A stretch of 64,000 bases of DNA from Yersinia kristensenii (GTDB lineage Bacteria > Pseudomonadota > Gammaproteobacteria > Enterobacterales > Enterobacteriaceae): positions 310,001 to 374,000 of the forward strand of contig NZ_UHIY01000001.1 of the NCBI RefSeq assembly GCF_900460525.1, given 5' to 3'. A program made the position numbers and the translations under genes. Below are positions 39,210 through 49,637 of this stretch, one piece after another (the first letter of the stretch is position 1; the number at the start of each line of letters is the position of its first letter). The notes beneath the pieces were generated by a model. It saw only the letters and a program-made list of their open reading frames with translations, searched no databases and had not been told where the DNA came from.

Positions 39210-40988
39210 ATGAAAAAGACAATTCAATTACCAAAAATTGGTATTCGTCCGGTTATTGATGGCCGCAGAATGGGCGTTCGTGAATCGCTGGAAGAACAAA
39301 CCATGAAAATGGCCCGTGCCACAGCAGAGTTCCTGCAAGAATTGGTTCGCCATCCTTGTGGAACGCCCGTTGAATGCGTCATTGCAGATACCTGTATTGC
39401 TGGCATGGCCGAATCTGCCGCCTGTGATGATAAATTCAGCTCACAGAATATCGGGCTAACCATTACCGTAACCCCTTGCTGGTGCTACGGCAGCGAAACC
39501 ATTGATATGGACCCGTTCCGCCCGAAAGCTATTTGGGGCTTTAATGGCACCGAGCGCCCTGGGGCGGTTTATCTGGCTGCGGCACTGGCTGCCCATAATC
39601 AGAAAGGGATACCTGCTTTCTCGATTTACGGCCATGACGTACAAGATGCCAATGACACGAGCATTCCTGCTGATGTGCAAGAAAAACTGCTGCGCTTTGC
39701 CCGTGCCGGGTTAGCCGTTGCCAGTTTGAAAGGCAAAAGCTACCTGTCACTGGGCGGAGTCTCAATGGGGATTGCCGGTTCCATCGTTGACCATAATTTC
39801 TTTGAGTCCTGGTTAGGTATGAAAGTGCAAGCGGTTGATATGACTGAACTGCGCCGCCGTATCGATCACAAAATCTATGACGAACAAGAACTGGAATTGG
39901 CACTGTCATGGGCCGATAACAACTTCAAGTTTGGGCCAGATAAAAACGCTGAGCAATATCGCCGTTCACCAGAAAGTAGCCGAGCGGTGCTACGTGAAAG
40001 TCTGCAAATGGCCATCTGTATCCGCGACATGATGCAAGGTAACGATAAGCTGGCGACCAAAGGTTTTGGTGAAGAAGCATTGGGTTATAACGCCATTGCA
40101 GCCGGTTTCCAAGGCCAGCGCCACTGGACGGATCAATACCCGAACGGCGACACCGCCGAAGCTCTGCTAAACAGTTCGTTTGACTGGAACGGAGTGCGTA
40201 AACCGATGGTTATCGCCACCGAGAACGACAGTCTGAACGGCGTGGCAATGTTGTTTGGTCATACTCTGACGGGGACCGCGCAGATCTTTGCCGATGTACG
40301 CACCTACTGGTCTCCAGAGGCGGTGCAGCGTGTGACAGGGTATCAACTTGAAGGGGCAGCTGAGCACGGCATTATCCATCTGATTAACTCAGGTTCTGCG
40401 GCACTGGATGGCACATGCAGCCAAAACGATGCACAAGGTAAACCGACCATCAAACCGCACTGGGAAATCAGCCAACAAGAAGCCGATGCTTGTCTGGCGG
40501 CAACCGAATGGTGCCCGGCAATTCATGAATACTTCCGTGGCGGTGGCTTCTCATCTCGCTTCCTGACCCGCGGTGGCGTGCCATTTACTATGAGTCGCAT
40601 CAACCTGATTAAGGGCGTCGGGCCGGTGTTGCAAATCGCCGAGGGCTGGAGTGTCGAGCTGCCGAAATCCGTGCATGACACCTTGGATAAACGCACTGAC
40701 TCAAGCTGGCCAACCACCTGGTTTGCACCACGCCTGACCGGCAAAGGGCCATTCAGCGATGTGTATTCAGTGATGGCGAATTGGGGGGCCAACCACGGCG
40801 TACTGACCATCGGCCATGTGGGCGCAGACTTGATTACGTTGGCCTCGATGCTGCGTATCCCGGTTTGTATGCACAACGTAGAAGAAGAAAGTGTTTACCG
40901 GCCAACAGCTTGGGGTGCACACGGTATGGATATTGAAGGGCAGGATTACCGTGCCTGCCACAATTACGGCCCATTATATAAAAAATAA
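39210..40988 (+). CDS. fucI: L-fucose isomerase FucI
   Basis: 592-residue Mn-dependent ketol isomerase (E. coli 591) turning L-fucose into L-fuculose. Family start [20 protein letters not shown], active-site segment [17 protein letters not shown] with metal ligands, and [22 protein letters not shown] near the end. 51 bp after fucP with an AAGGA site. Confidence 0.97.
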   Translation: MKKTIQLPKIGIRPVIDGRRMGVRESLEEQTMKMARATAEFLQELVRHPCGTPVECVIADTCIAGMAESAACDDKFSSQNIGLTITVTPCWCYGSETIDMDPFRPKAIWGFNGTERPGAVYLAAALAAHNQKGIPAFSIYGHDVQDANDTSIPADVQEKLLRFARAGLAVASLKGKSYLSLGGVSMGIAGSIVDHNFFESWLGMKVQAVDMTELRRRIDHKIYDEQELELALSWADNNFKFGPDKNAEQYRRSPESSRAVLRESLQMAICIRDMMQGNDKLATKGFGEEALGYNAIAAGFQGQRHWTDQYPNGDTAEALLNSSFDWNGVRKPMVIATENDSLNGVAMLFGHTLTGTAQIFADVRTYWSPEAVQRVTGYQLEGAAEHGIIHLINSGSAALDGTCSQNDAQGKPTIKPHWEISQQEADACLAATEWCPAIHEYFRGGGFSSRFLTRGGVPFTMSRINLIKGVGPVLQIAEGWSVELPKSVHDTLDKRTDSSWPTTWFAPRLTGKGPFSDVYSVMANWGANHGVLTIGHVGADLITLASMLRIPVCMHNVEEESVYRPTAWGAHGMDIEGQDYRACHNYGPLYKK

Positions 40989-41086
40989 TGTGATGTTTGA
41001 GATGGGGTGCAGGGAAGCGCCCTTCTCCGACAGCAAACAATATCAAACCAAGGGGAAAACCTTTGGGCCGAGTGACAGGAGCATGT

Positions 41087-42583
41087 ATGAAGCGCGATGT
41101 GGTCATCGTTTTAGATTGCGGCGCCACCAATATCCGGGCGATTGCGGTCGATCCTCAAGGTGTGGTGGTTGCCAAAGCCGTGTTATCCAACCACAGCCAG
41201 CCCGATTCAGCCAATCCACAATGGCAATTGTGGCCGCTGGAGGGCATTTTGCACAGTTTTGCCCAGTGTTGTCGCCAATTACTGCCACAGATTCATCAAT
41301 GTAAGATCCATGCGCTGACCGTGACCACCTTTGGGGTGGACGGGGCTTTAGTGGATGCCAGTGGCAATATGCTGTACCCGATTATCAGTTGGAAGTGCCC
41401 GCGCACCATAGCGATAATGGAAGATATCTCCCGCTATATGTCTGCCGAAAAATTACAACAGATATCCGGTATTGGTCAGTTCAGTTTTAACACCTTATAC
41501 AAGCTGATTTGGCTACAAGAGAATAAGCCGGACTTGGTTGAGCAGGCCCATGCCTGGCTATTTATTTCATCATTGATCAATCAGCGCCTCACAGGGGAAT
41601 TTACCACTGACCGCACTATGGCTGGCACCAGCCAGTTGCTCGATGTGAAACGGGAACAATTCAGTGACGCTATTTTACAAAAGATAGGTATACAAGCCGA
41701 TTTATTCCCGCCGATGGTCGCCGCGGGTGAAATTATCGGCCAATTGTTACCGAGCATTGCCGCTGATTTGGGGCTACCAGCGGGCTTACCGGTGATTTCT
41801 GCCGGTCATGATACCCAATTTGCTTTATTCGGTTCAGGGGCAGATTTAGACCAGCCGGTGTTGTCATCAGGAACTTGGGAAATCCTGATGGTACGCACGC
41901 CGAACGTGAATACCGCCCTGCTGCCACAATTTACCGGTTCGACCTGTGAGTTAGACAGTTGCTCGCGCTTATTTAACCCAGGGTTGCAGTGGTTGGCCTC
42001 AGGGGTGTTGGAATGGGTACGAAAACTGTACTGGCACGATGATGCCTGTGCCGACATTTACCGGCAAATGATTGCCGAGGCGACAGCTATTGCGCCGGGT
42101 GCGAATGGTATGCGCATGGATTGCAACTTGCTGGGGAGTGCGGGTCATCATTTGTCCGGTGGCTGGCAAGGAGTGTCGCTATCGAGCGGGCGTGGGCACT
42201 TTTACCGTTCCGCGTTAGAGAGTCTGGCCTGGCAATTGAAGGATAATCTGGCAGTGCTGGAAAGGATTGGCGAATTCCGTACTCGGGAATTACTGCTGGT
42301 CGGCGGCGGCAGCCGCAATATGCTGTGGAACCAAATCAAAGCTGACGTGCTCAATTTGCCGGTTAAAGTCATTGATGAGTCGGAAACCACGGTGCTGGGA
42401 GCAGCGCTATTTGCCTGGCACGCAACGGGTTACTACGCCAGTGCCGAACAGGCCAGAGCACAGGTCAATTATCGCTATCAATATTATTATCCTGGCGAAC
42501 AACAGCCGTTTTATCAATCGCTTAACGCAAGTCCTGCCCCATTAGCTGCAACCATACCTTTAACAGGAGAGTGTCATGCTTAA
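41087..42583 (+). CDS. fucK: L-fuculokinase FucK
   Basis: 498-residue FGGY-family sugar kinase phosphorylating L-fuculose at O-1. [15 protein letters not shown] (phosphate 1 motif), [28 protein letters not shown], and the C-terminal [18 protein letters not shown] and [12 protein letters not shown]. About 25 residues longer at the C-terminus than E. coli FucK (472). The ATG at 41087 has AGGAG five bases upstream; the frame upstream to 40997 is untranslated spacer. Ends overlapping fucU by 8 bases. Confidence 0.95.
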   Translation: MKRDVVIVLDCGATNIRAIAVDPQGVVVAKAVLSNHSQPDSANPQWQLWPLEGILHSFAQCCRQLLPQIHQCKIHALTVTTFGVDGALVDASGNMLYPIISWKCPRTIAIMEDISRYMSAEKLQQISGIGQFSFNTLYKLIWLQENKPDLVEQAHAWLFISSLINQRLTGEFTTDRTMAGTSQLLDVKREQFSDAILQKIGIQADLFPPMVAAGEIIGQLLPSIAADLGLPAGLPVISAGHDTQFALFGSGADLDQPVLSSGTWEILMVRTPNVNTALLPQFTGSTCELDSCSRLFNPGLQWLASGVLEWVRKLYWHDDACADIYRQMIAEATAIAPGANGMRMDCNLLGSAGHHLSGGWQGVSLSSGRGHFYRSALESLAWQLKDNLAVLERIGEFRTRELLLVGGGSRNMLWNQIKADVLNLPVKVIDESETTVLGAALFAWHATGYYASAEQARAQVNYRYQYYYPGEQQPFYQSLNASPAPLAATIPLTGECHA

Positions 42584-43016
42584 AACTATCTCGCCACTGC
42601 TATCACCACAACTGCTAAAAACATTGGCGGAAATGGGGCACGGTGATGAAATCATTTTCTCAGATGCCCATTTTCCCGCTCATGCCATTGGCAAAAATGG
42701 TGGGCCACAAGTGATTCATGCTGATGGGTTATCTGTCAGCGCTTTACTGGCAGCCACTATTCCACTGTTCGAACTAGACAGCTACGCCCCACCACTGGTG
42801 ATGATGGCCGCAGTTGAGGGGGATACGCTGGACGCGTCGGTTGAACAACGTTATCTACAGGCTCTGTTCGGTGCAGAAAAAGCTTTACCGATTGAGCGCA
42901 TTGACCGTTTTGCTTTTTACCAACGCGCCCAACAAGCATTTGCGATCGTCATCACAGGAGAGACCGCCAAATATGGCAATATTCTCCTAAAGAAGGGGGT
43001 AACGCCTGTTTTTTAA
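42576..43016 (+). CDS. fucU: L-fucose mutarotase FucU
   Basis: 146-residue RbsD/FucU-family mutarotase interconverting alpha- and beta-L-fucose anomers to feed Fuc[18 protein letters not shown] carries the catalytic Asp/His, and the end [20 protein letters not shown] matches the family. It has a short insertion (KNGG near residue 34) relative to E. coli (140 aa). Start overlaps fucK by 8 bases with a GGAG site. Confidence 0.96.
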   Translation: MLKTISPLLSPQLLKTLAEMGHGDEIIFSDAHFPAHAIGKNGGPQVIHADGLSVSALLAATIPLFELDSYAPPLVMMAAVEGDTLDASVEQRYLQALFGAEKALPIERIDRFAFYQRAQQAFAIVITGETAKYGNILLKKGVTPVF

Positions 43017-43109
43017 ATCGATGATCACGTAACCTCACGCCTTTAGCCATGTATTTAGTGTTGGTATTAAACTGGCATGTAATACATGGCATTGCTGATG
43101 GAGAGGATC

Positions 43110-43820
43110 ATGAAAGCATCCCGTCACCAGGAAATACTGCAACAGATCAAACAGCATGAAATGCTGACGACGGCAGACCTGGCTCGCTTACTTGCAGTCA
43201 GTCAGGAAACCATTCGTCGTGACCTGAATGAGTTACAAGCACAGGGATTGATCATCCGTCAGCACGGACGAGCCAAAAGTATTAAACGCGCCACCAAAGA
43301 CAGCGGTGATCCTTTCACCAGGCGGCTGAAAAGCCATCTTTCCAGTAAGGCCAGTATTGCCGCCCACGCCCTATCTCTGATTGACAGCGGAATGGTGATT
43401 GCGCTGGATGCCAGCTCCACCTGTTGGTATTTAGCGAAGAAGCTGCCAGATATTGATATTACGGTGTTTACCAATAGTGTGCGGATTTGTCAGGAATTGG
43501 CGAAACACCAAAATATCGAGTTGATCAGTGCCGGAGGGCGGTTACAGCGCAAATATGCCTGTTATGTTAATCCAGCACTGTTTTCCTTACTGAAAAGCAT
43601 CGAAATTGACCTGTTTATCTTCTCATGTGAAGGCATTGATACTGACGGCATTATGTGGGATTCCAACCCATTTAATGCCGAATTCAAAACCATGCTGCTG
43701 AAGCGCGCCACACAATCCATTTTACTGATCGACAAAAGTAAAATGTGCAGAACCGGCGAAGTGAAAATCGGCACCCTGGATGATGTTGAACAGGTTATCT
43801 CGAACGTCGATGCCAGCTGA
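43110..43820 (+). CDS. fucR: DeoR-family L-fucose operon activator FucR
   Basis: 236-residue DeoR-type regulator: N-terminal HTH (about 1-55, TTADLARLLAVSQETIRRDLNELQ) and C-terminal effector domain (DASSTCWYLAKKLPDI, FIFSCEGIDTDGIMWDSN, LLIDKSKM) that in E. coli senses L-fuculose 1-phosphate. ATG 43110 matches the family (MKASRHQ) and has GAGAGG upstream; an earlier in-frame ATG at 43086 lacks one. Last gene of fucPIKUR. Confidence 0.93.
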   Translation: MKASRHQEILQQIKQHEMLTTADLARLLAVSQETIRRDLNELQAQGLIIRQHGRAKSIKRATKDSGDPFTRRLKSHLSSKASIAAHALSLIDSGMVIALDASSTCWYLAKKLPDIDITVFTNSVRICQELAKHQNIELISAGGRLQRKYACYVNPALFSLLKSIEIDLFIFSCEGIDTDGIMWDSNPFNAEFKTMLLKRATQSILLIDKSKMCRTGEVKIGTLDDVEQVISNVDAS

Positions 43821-44126
43821 GCTGGCCTCTGATGTAACCTCTCAGCATGTAGACTTCAACACTGAAAAGCATTCTTATACAGAGATAAATATTGGCGGTC
43901 GGCCAGTTTCCCACCGTAATCCAACGAGAACCATCGATAAGTGCGGAAAATGAGACCCATCCTTTATAAAGAGGGTTGAGCCGTCGCCTCGCGCTGACAA
44001 TCTATAGTAAGATCATCGCCAAAGTCAGAGTTAAAAAAATATCGACTTGGCTCCGCTAATGGTTCCTCTAACGATTGTTTCTGTTATCGAACACTTTCGC
44101 TAACTGATGTTGAATGTGAGAAAAAT
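43821..44126. other. Intergenic region fucR-fumA
   Basis: 306 bp without a credible ORF, RNA gene or clear terminator hairpin. It must contain the fumA promoter; I could not place -35 and -10 elements with confidence. Confidence 0.4.
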
Positions 44127-45770
44127 ATGTCAAACAAACCGTTCCACTATCAGGATCCCTTCCCGCTAAAGGAAGACGATACTGAGTATTACCTTGTCAG
44201 TAATAATCACGTCTCGGTTGCACAGTTTGAAGGCCACGACATTCTGAAAGTCGAGCCAGAAGCCCTGACCCTCCTCGCCCAACATGCTTTCCATGACGCC
44301 TCATTCCTGCTCCGCCCCGCGCACCAAAAGCAAGTCGCCGCAATTTTGGATGACCCGGAAGCCAGCGAAAATGACAAATATGTGGCCTTGCAATTCCTGC
44401 GCAACTCGGAAATCTCGGCCAAAGGGATTTTACCGACCTGCCAGGATACCGGCACCGCCATTATCGTGGGTAAAAAAGGCCAACGTGTTTGGACGGGCGG
44501 CAATGATGCTGAAGCCCTGTCGCGCGGCGTGTATAACACCTTTATTGAAGATAACCTGCGCTACTCGCAAAACGCGGCGCTGGATATGTACAAAGAAGTG
44601 AACACCGGCACCAACCTGCCAGCGCAAATCGATCTGTACAGCACCGAGGGCGAAGATTACAAATTCCTGTTCGTCACCAAAGGTGGCGGCTCCGCCAACA
44701 AAACCTATCTGTATCAGGAAACTAAAGCGCTGTTGTCACCGGGTAAGTTGAAAGACTATCTGGTGGAGAAAATGCGCACCTTGGGTACAGCGGCCTGCCC
44801 GCCCTACCATATTGCTTTTGTTATCGGCGGCACCTCAGCTGAAAGCACCCTCAAGACCGTCAAACTGGCCTCCACCAAGTATTACGATGGCCTGCCAACC
44901 GAGGGGAATGAGCACGGGCAAGCTTTCCGTGATGTTCAGCTTGAACAAGAATTATTGGAAGCCGCACAGGACTTAGGTCTGGGCGCGCAATTTGGCGGCA
45001 AGTACTTTGCTCACGATGTGCGCGTCGTTCGCCTGCCACGCCACGGTGCATCCTGCCCGGTCGGGATGGGCGTTTCCTGCTCCGCTGACCGCAATATCAA
45101 AGGCAAAATTAACCGCAAAGGTATCTGGCTGGAAAAACTGGAGCAGAATCCGGGGAAATATATCCCTGAGCACCTGCGCAACAGCACCGAAGGCAAAGTG
45201 GTTAAAATCGACCTTAACCGCCCCATGGCCGATATCTTAAAAGAGCTGTCGCAGTATCCAGTTTCTACCCGTTTGTCATTGACCGGCACTATTATTGTTG
45301 GCCGTGACATTGCCCATGCAAAATTAAAAGAGCGGCTGGATAACGGCGAAGGGTTACCGCAATACATTAAAGACCATCCGATTTACTACGCGGGACCAGC
45401 CAAAACACCAGAAGGTTATGCCTCCGGATCCCTTGGGCCAACCACGGCGGGCCGCATGGATTCCTATGTCGACCTACTGCAATCCCACGGTGGCAGCATG
45501 ATCATGCTGGCAAAAGGCAACCGGAGCCAACAAGTGACGGATGCTTGTCACAAACACGGTGGCTTCTATCTGGGCAGCATCGGCGGCCCGGCTGCGGTGT
45601 TGGCGCAAAACAGTATCAAAAGTCTGGAATGTGTGGAATATCCTGAATTGGGTATGGAAGCCATCTGGAAAATTGAAGTGGAAGACTTCCCGGCCTTTAT
45701 CTTGGTGGATGATAAAGGTAATGATTTCTTCCAACAGATTCAGGCATCGAAATGTAACCGCTGCGGTTAG
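44127..45770 (+). CDS. fumA: Class I (iron-sulfur) fumarate hydratase
   Basis: 547-residue oxygen-labile [4Fe-4S] fumarase (FumA/FumB type, E. coli 548) interconverting fumarate and malate. N-terminal Fe-S domain with cluster cysteines in [18 protein letters not shown] and GASCPVGMG, and C-terminal beta domain with [16 protein letters not shown] and [26 protein letters not shown]. FumA and FumB cannot be told apart from sequence alone; absence of an adjacent dcuB favours FumA. The ribosome site is weak (GAG). Confidence 0.93.
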   Translation: MSNKPFHYQDPFPLKEDDTEYYLVSNNHVSVAQFEGHDILKVEPEALTLLAQHAFHDASFLLRPAHQKQVAAILDDPEASENDKYVALQFLRNSEISAKGILPTCQDTGTAIIVGKKGQRVWTGGNDAEALSRGVYNTFIEDNLRYSQNAALDMYKEVNTGTNLPAQIDLYSTEGEDYKFLFVTKGGGSANKTYLYQETKALLSPGKLKDYLVEKMRTLGTAACPPYHIAFVIGGTSAESTLKTVKLASTKYYDGLPTEGNEHGQAFRDVQLEQELLEAAQDLGLGAQFGGKYFAHDVRVVRLPRHGASCPVGMGVSCSADRNIKGKINRKGIWLEKLEQNPGKYIPEHLRNSTEGKVVKIDLNRPMADILKELSQYPVSTRLSLTGTIIVGRDIAHAKLKERLDNGEGLPQYIKDHPIYYAGPAKTPEGYASGSLGPTTAGRMDSYVDLLQSHGGSMIMLAKGNRSQQVTDACHKHGGFYLGSIGGPAAVLAQNSIKSLECVEYPELGMEAIWKIEVEDFPAFILVDDKGNDFFQQIQASKCNRCG

Positions 45771-45779
45771 CATCAAAAT

Positions 45780-45807
45780 CCAACCTCGGTAGTTTCGCCG
45801 GGGTTGG
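45780..45807. terminator. Hairpin after fumA
   Basis: Inverted repeat TCCAACCTCGG / CCGGGGTTGGA with an eight-base loop, 9 bp after the fumA stop. No clear T run follows, so terminator function is uncertain. Confidence 0.5.
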
Positions 45808-45865
45808 ACCTATTACCAATGAAATGATTACCGGTAAAAACAGACAAAATTTTGAATAATTTTTA

Positions 45866-45882
45866 AGCACCCCACTGGTGCA
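45866..45882. promoter_or_regulatory. NtrC-type binding site upstream of the amide operon
   Basis: AGCACC-N5-GGTGCA matches the NtrC palindrome TGCACC-N5-GGTGCA in all but the first base. It lies about 180 bp upstream of the urtA promoter. I found no sigma-54 element downstream, so how it would act is unclear. Confidence 0.5.
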
Positions 45883-46060
45883 ATTTATTAACCTCTACCG
45901 CCATATTCCACCCGTTCCTGTTAGATAATCTCACCGCTTTGCTATTCTTCACCCGCCGTTAGCGCTTGCGCATTAATGAGCCATTTTCGTGCAACAGAAA
46001 GCCCTGATTTAGTGCAACGATTTTCAATTTTACTATTTGATTTTTATTGAAAATTCTTCG

Positions 46061-46090
46061 TTGACAACCACTCTAAATGCTTTTTATAGT
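46061..46090 (+). promoter_or_regulatory. Sigma-70 promoter of the urt-fmdA-amiCR operon
   Basis: Perfect -35 TTGACA (46061-46066), 18-bp spacer, -10 TATAGT (46085-46090). Predicted transcription start is near 46097, giving a leader of about 135 nt before urtA. Confidence 0.7.
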
Positions 46091-46138
46091 GGCCATGACT
46101 TCTCCGCAAGAACGCCAACGTTGTCGGCTTGTGGTTAT

Positions 46139-46150
46139 GGCAATAGAGCC
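46139..46150 (+). other. Hexaloop hairpin overlapping the leader terminator, possible ANTAR target
   Basis: GGC-AATAGA-GCC forms a 3-bp stem with a six-base loop beginning with A. Its 3' arm (46148-46150) is the same sequence as the 5' arm of the terminator, so the two structures exclude each other. ANTAR proteins bind paired hexaloop hairpins near terminators; the usual A1/G4 loop signature is only partly met here (A1 present, G at position 5). An upstream loop AACGTT (46117-46122) has A1 and G4 but an imperfect stem. Confidence 0.4.
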
Positions 46151-46187
46151 CTCGCAATGTCATCTGACTTTGCCGGGCTTTTTTTTT
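46147..46187 (+). terminator. Leader terminator (attenuator) before urtA
   Basis: Stem AGCCC-tc-GCAA-t-GTC / GAC-t-TTGC-c-GGGCT with loop ATCT, followed by T9, ending 45 bp before the urtA start and downstream of the promoter. It would stop transcription of the operon unless antiterminated; the operon itself encodes an AmiR-like antiterminator. Confidence 0.85.
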
Positions 46188-46232
46188 GGCTTTTTTTCAG
46201 ACCCACTTTTTTAACCAATATCAGGGGTATTT

Positions 46233-47495
46233 ATGTCGAAAATAAAATGGTCGAGAATGAAATGTCATCCCACCACACTCTCAATCGCGCTGGCCGTTGC
46301 CTGTGCCGTGACCTACTCAGATATGGCGATGGCGGCAGAAAAACCGGTGAAAATTGGTTTGTTGGAAGATGCATCCGGTAACTTTGCTTTACCGGTGATT
46401 CCCAAAATTCATGCCACAGAACTTGCGGTAGAAGAAATTAATGCCAAAGGCGGCATCCTCGGACGCCCAATCGAATTGGTCAAATACGATACACAATCCG
46501 ATAACACCCGCTTCCAACAAATGGCGCGCCGCTTAATTAAAAATGACAAAGTGGATGTGATATTTGGGGCGTTTTCCAGTGCCTCACGCGAAGCTATCCG
46601 CCCGATAATGGATCGCGAAAAACAGCTCTATTGGTATAACAATCAATATGAAGGCGGGGTGTGTGACTCCAATGTGTTCGTCACCGGCGCAGTACCTGAA
46701 CAGCAATTCTCAACCTTGATCCCGTGGATGATGGAGAAGTACGGCAAAAAAGTTTACACCATTGCTGCCGACTATAATTTCGGGCAAATCTCCGCTGAAT
46801 GGGTACGCAAAATTGTCGAAGAAAATGGCGGCACCATGGTGGGTGAGGAGTTTATCCCGCTGAGCGTTTCACAATTTGGTCAAACCATTCAAAACATCCA
46901 GAAAGCCAAGCCTGATTTCGTGATGACCTTGCTGGTCGGGGCAAACCAATCCTCTTATTACGAGCAACAAGCGGCGGCAAAACTGAACTTGCCCATGGGC
47001 AGCTCCGTCAGTGTCGGCCAGGCTTATGAGCACAAGCGCTTTAAAGCCCCAGCATTGAAAGATATGTATATCACGGCTAACTACATTGAAGAGGTGGATA
47101 GCCCCGCCAGTAATGATTTCAAACAGCGTTTCCACGCCAAATTCCCGAATGAACCTTATATCAATCAGGAAGCGGCCAATGCTTATGACGCGGTTTATCT
47201 GTACAAAGCCGCCGTGGAAAAAGCGGGCACCACAGATATGGATGCCGTGCGTAAATCACTGGAAAGTGGCGATATTTGTACTGACGGCCCCTCAGGAAAA
47301 GTTTGTATCGATCCGAAAAGTCATCATTTGAGCCACACCATCTATCTGGCCCATGTCAAAGACGACCACTCGATCGAGATTCCGAAAGTGTGGACAGACA
47401 TCAAACCGTATTGGTTGGGTGAGGCCGGTTGTAATTTGCCGGTGAAACCGGATAACAGCCAATACACCCCATCATCGCCACCGAAAAAAGCCTAA
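46233..47495 (+). CDS. urtA: Periplasmic urea/short-chain amide binding protein, UrtA type
   Basis: 420-residue type I periplasmic binding protein of the UrtA/FmdD/AmiC-like group. Signal peptide about 1-34 ending AMA before AEKPVKIG. Family segments: KIGLLEDASGNFALPVIPKI, ELAVEEINAKGGILGRPIEL, YWYNNQYEGGVCDSNVF, AADYNFGQISAEW, PYINQEAANAYDAVY. Captures urea or a small amide for UrtBCDE. The true ligand cannot be read from sequence; formamide or acetamide are plausible given the amidase genes downstream. Preceded by an attenuator. Confidence 0.88.
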   Translation: MSKIKWSRMKCHPTTLSIALAVACAVTYSDMAMAAEKPVKIGLLEDASGNFALPVIPKIHATELAVEEINAKGGILGRPIELVKYDTQSDNTRFQQMARRLIKNDKVDVIFGAFSSASREAIRPIMDREKQLYWYNNQYEGGVCDSNVFVTGAVPEQQFSTLIPWMMEKYGKKVYTIAADYNFGQISAEWVRKIVEENGGTMVGEEFIPLSVSQFGQTIQNIQKAKPDFVMTLLVGANQSSYYEQQAAAKLNLPMGSSVSVGQAYEHKRFKAPALKDMYITANYIEEVDSPASNDFKQRFHAKFPNEPYINQEAANAYDAVYLYKAAVEKAGTTDMDAVRKSLESGDICTDGPSGKVCIDPKSHHLSHTIYLAHVKDDHSIEIPKVWTDIKPYWLGEAGCNLPVKPDNSQYTPSSPPKKA

Positions 47496-47530
47496 CAAAA
47501 CCGGTGAGTGAAGGGTTGACCGCACCTAGA

Positions 47531-47603
47531 GGCACTTCGACGGCTCATACCGTTACGGCCCCAACGGCACGGTTCCCCTTCATTTGGCTCTGTCAGCAGT
47601 CTG
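47531..47603 (+). repeat. 73-bp operon repeat, copy 1 (urtA-urtB spacer)
   Basis: Aligns without gaps to 52195-52267. The first six and the last 13 bases (TGTCAGCAGTCTG) are identical. Columns 10-13 and 20-23 form ACGG / CCGT here and GTCG / CGAC in copy 2, so three of four base pairs differ but pairing is kept. It occupies the 204-bp gap between urtA and urtB, 96 bp before urtB. Confidence 0.75.
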
Positions 47604-47699
47604 AAAGGGCAACTTTGTCGGGAAGTCACCGCTTGAGCGAACTTCCCTGTGTTATCCATTTTCAATGGTGTCAATCAAGACACCCAGGATTGCCAATCG

Positions 47700-48569
47700 A
47701 TGTTAACGCTATCCTTTCTCTATTCGGTGATTTATCAGTTTGGCGATAACTTCGCCTATCTGGTGCTGGCAGCACTGGGGCTGGCGGTTATTTTTGGCAT
47801 GATGGGGGTGATCAATCTGGCGCACGGCGAATTCATTATGTGTGGTGCTTATGTCACCATTCTGATGAATAAAGCGGGATTGCCACTGCCTTTTGCCATG
47901 CTGGCCGGGACTTTGGCGGCGGCCTTCTTCGGCGGCGTCATCGAGCGCCTGGTGGTGCGCCATCTCTATGGCCGTTTGTATGATTCGGTGGTAGCCACTT
48001 GGGCTATCAGCTTGATTGTACAGCAAAGTATGCTGCTAATTGCCGGCCCATCACTGGAGGGGCTGTCTACGCCGTTCGGCTCATTCACCCTCGGCGAATA
48101 CTCCTTTGCCACTTACCGAGCATTACTGCCCTTCTTTGCCATTGCCATTTTAATGGTGCTCTATTGGCTATTTTTCCACACCAATTACGGCGTCTGTGCC
48201 AGAGCCACGATTCAAAATGCCCGCATGGCTGCCTGTTTGGGATTAGAAACTGACCGGATTTATACCCTGACATTCGCACTAGGCGCTGGGCTGGCAGGAT
48301 TGGCCGGGGCCATTTATGCCCCGACACTCACGGCCGTTCCCACCATGGGCAGCAGTTTTATTGTTCAAGCCTTTGTTTCAGTGGTGGTGGGTGGCGCAAA
48401 TGTACTTGTTGGCACCATTCCTGCAGCGATTGCATTAGGCGCGATACAAACTGGGCTGAATTCCTGGTATGGGCAATTAGCTGGGCAAGTTGGCTTATTG
48501 GTCACCGCCGTCTTGGTTATCCGCTTATTACCTAACGGTATTGGCAGCCTGTTTACCCGTAACCGCTAG
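47700..48569 (+). CDS. urtB: ABC transporter permease, UrtB type
   Basis: 289-residue branched-chain-amino-acid-type permease (LivH/UrtB family) with about eight membrane segments: YLVLAALGLAVIFGMMGVINLAHGEFIMCGAY is the family start, followed by AIVGGANV-like VVVGGANVLVGTIPAAIALG. Works with UrtC as channel. ATG at 47700 fits the family N-terminus; an in-frame GTG at 47649 would add 17 hydrophilic residues with no ribosome site. The Shine-Dalgarno at 47700 is weak (AGGA 11 bases away), so expression may depend on upstream RNA structure. Confidence 0.9.
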   Translation: MLTLSFLYSVIYQFGDNFAYLVLAALGLAVIFGMMGVINLAHGEFIMCGAYVTILMNKAGLPLPFAMLAGTLAAAFFGGVIERLVVRHLYGRLYDSVVATWAISLIVQQSMLLIAGPSLEGLSTPFGSFTLGEYSFATYRALLPFFAIAILMVLYWLFFHTNYGVCARATIQNARMAACLGLETDRIYTLTFALGAGLAGLAGAIYAPTLTAVPTMGSSFIVQAFVSVVVGGANVLVGTIPAAIALGAIQTGLNSWYGQLAGQVGLLVTAVLVIRLLPNGIGSLFTRNR

Positions 48570-48578
48570 GAGCTGCAT

Positions 48579-49637
48579 GTGACAACGACTTCTGTTCATT
48601 TATCGGCGGCAAAACAACGCACGCCGTCCACCACTCGGCTAGCAGCGCTGCTCATTTTGGTGGGTGCGCTTGCCCTGCCGTTAGTGGTCGATAGCGCCAT
48701 GATCGGCGATTTTTCCTACTTCCTACTGTGGACATTCTGTGCCATTGGGTTAGCGGCAATGTGGGGGCATGGCGGCATTTTATCTTTCGGCCAGACTGCG
48801 TTCTTTGGCCTTGCCGGTTACACCTACGGCGTGATGACCTTAAATTTCGGCGATGGTGTGCTCTCCACCTGGTCGGGCTTGATTATGGCCTTGCTGGTAG
48901 CCGCCGCCGTGGCTGCGGCACTGGGTTATCTGATGTTTTACGGCGGAGTGACCGGCATTTTTATCGGCATTGTGACCTTGTCTTTCACACTGGTGCTGGA
49001 AACCTTTATGTCACAGACCGCTGGCCCGCAATGGGCGATCGGCAGCGCGCGACTGAATGGTTTTAATGGCATGTCCGGTATGCCGCCGCTCTCTCTGCCG
49101 TGGTTTGATGGCAAATTACTGACCCTGGAGGGCAATGCCTTTTACTACCTGATTATCCTGTTGCTTGCCGGTGTTTACTGGGGGGTTAGGCGGGTATTGC
49201 GCTCTGATTTTGGCCTGACTTTGGCCTCTATCCGCGAGAACCCCCGGCGGGCAGAAATGCTCGGTATTGATATCCGCCGCTACCAATTACTGGTGTTCGT
49301 GCTCGGCGGTGTGCTCTCCGGGTTATCCGGCGCACTGTATACCTTATGGGGGTCTTATATTACACCGTCCTCCATGGGGCTGACCGCCGCCGCGATGCCA
49401 GTTATCTGGGTGGCGACCGCTGGGCGGAAAAATATTTTTGGCACCGCGGTTATCACCGCCCTGTTGGTGTGGTTATCCCAATGGCTGGCTATTTACGGCA
49501 GCGAATACGCCATGATCTTGCTGGGTGCCATTCTGCTGTTTGTGGTGCTGGCCGCGCCCAACGGCTTATTACCTTGGCTGGCAGAGAGAATCACCCGCAG
49601 GTCTACTGCGCGTCAGAAAAAAGGGGAGTCGCTATGA
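48579..49637 (+). CDS. urtC: ABC transporter permease, UrtC type
   Basis: 352-residue LivM/UrtC-family permease. Membrane segments throughout; conserved GLAAMWGHGGILSFGQTAFFGLAGYTYG, TGIFIGIVTLSFTLVLE, IRENPRRAEMLGIDIRRYQLLVFVLGG. Start GTG at 48579 with AGGAG six bases upstream, 9 bp after urtB. Ends overlapping urtD by four bases. Confidence 0.93.
   Translation: MTTTSVHLSAAKQRTPSTTRLAALLILVGALALPLVVDSAMIGDFSYFLLWTFCAIGLAAMWGHGGILSFGQTAFFGLAGYTYGVMTLNFGDGVLSTWSGLIMALLVAAAVAAALGYLMFYGGVTGIFIGIVTLSFTLVLETFMSQTAGPQWAIGSARLNGFNGMSGMPPLSLPWFDGKLLTLEGNAFYYLIILLLAGVYWGVRRVLRSDFGLTLASIRENPRRAEMLGIDIRRYQLLVFVLGGVLSGLSGALYTLWGSYITPSSMGLTAAAMPVIWVATAGRKNIFGTAVITALLVWLSQWLAIYGSEYAMILLGAILLFVVLAAPNGLLPWLAERITRRSTARQKKGESL

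Noticed and set aside
45883..46146. Sigma-54 promoter for urtA suggested by the NtrC-type palindrome
   Set aside because: No GG-N10-GC pair occurs in this stretch; the few GG dinucleotides near 46091-46140 have wrong spacing to any GC.
46091..46232. Guanidine-I riboswitch upstream of the urt genes, since such riboswitches often precede urea-related operons
   Set aside because: The leader is only about 90 nt to the terminator and lacks the conserved ykkC motifs that I know. An ANTAR regulator encoded in the same operon explains the terminator better.
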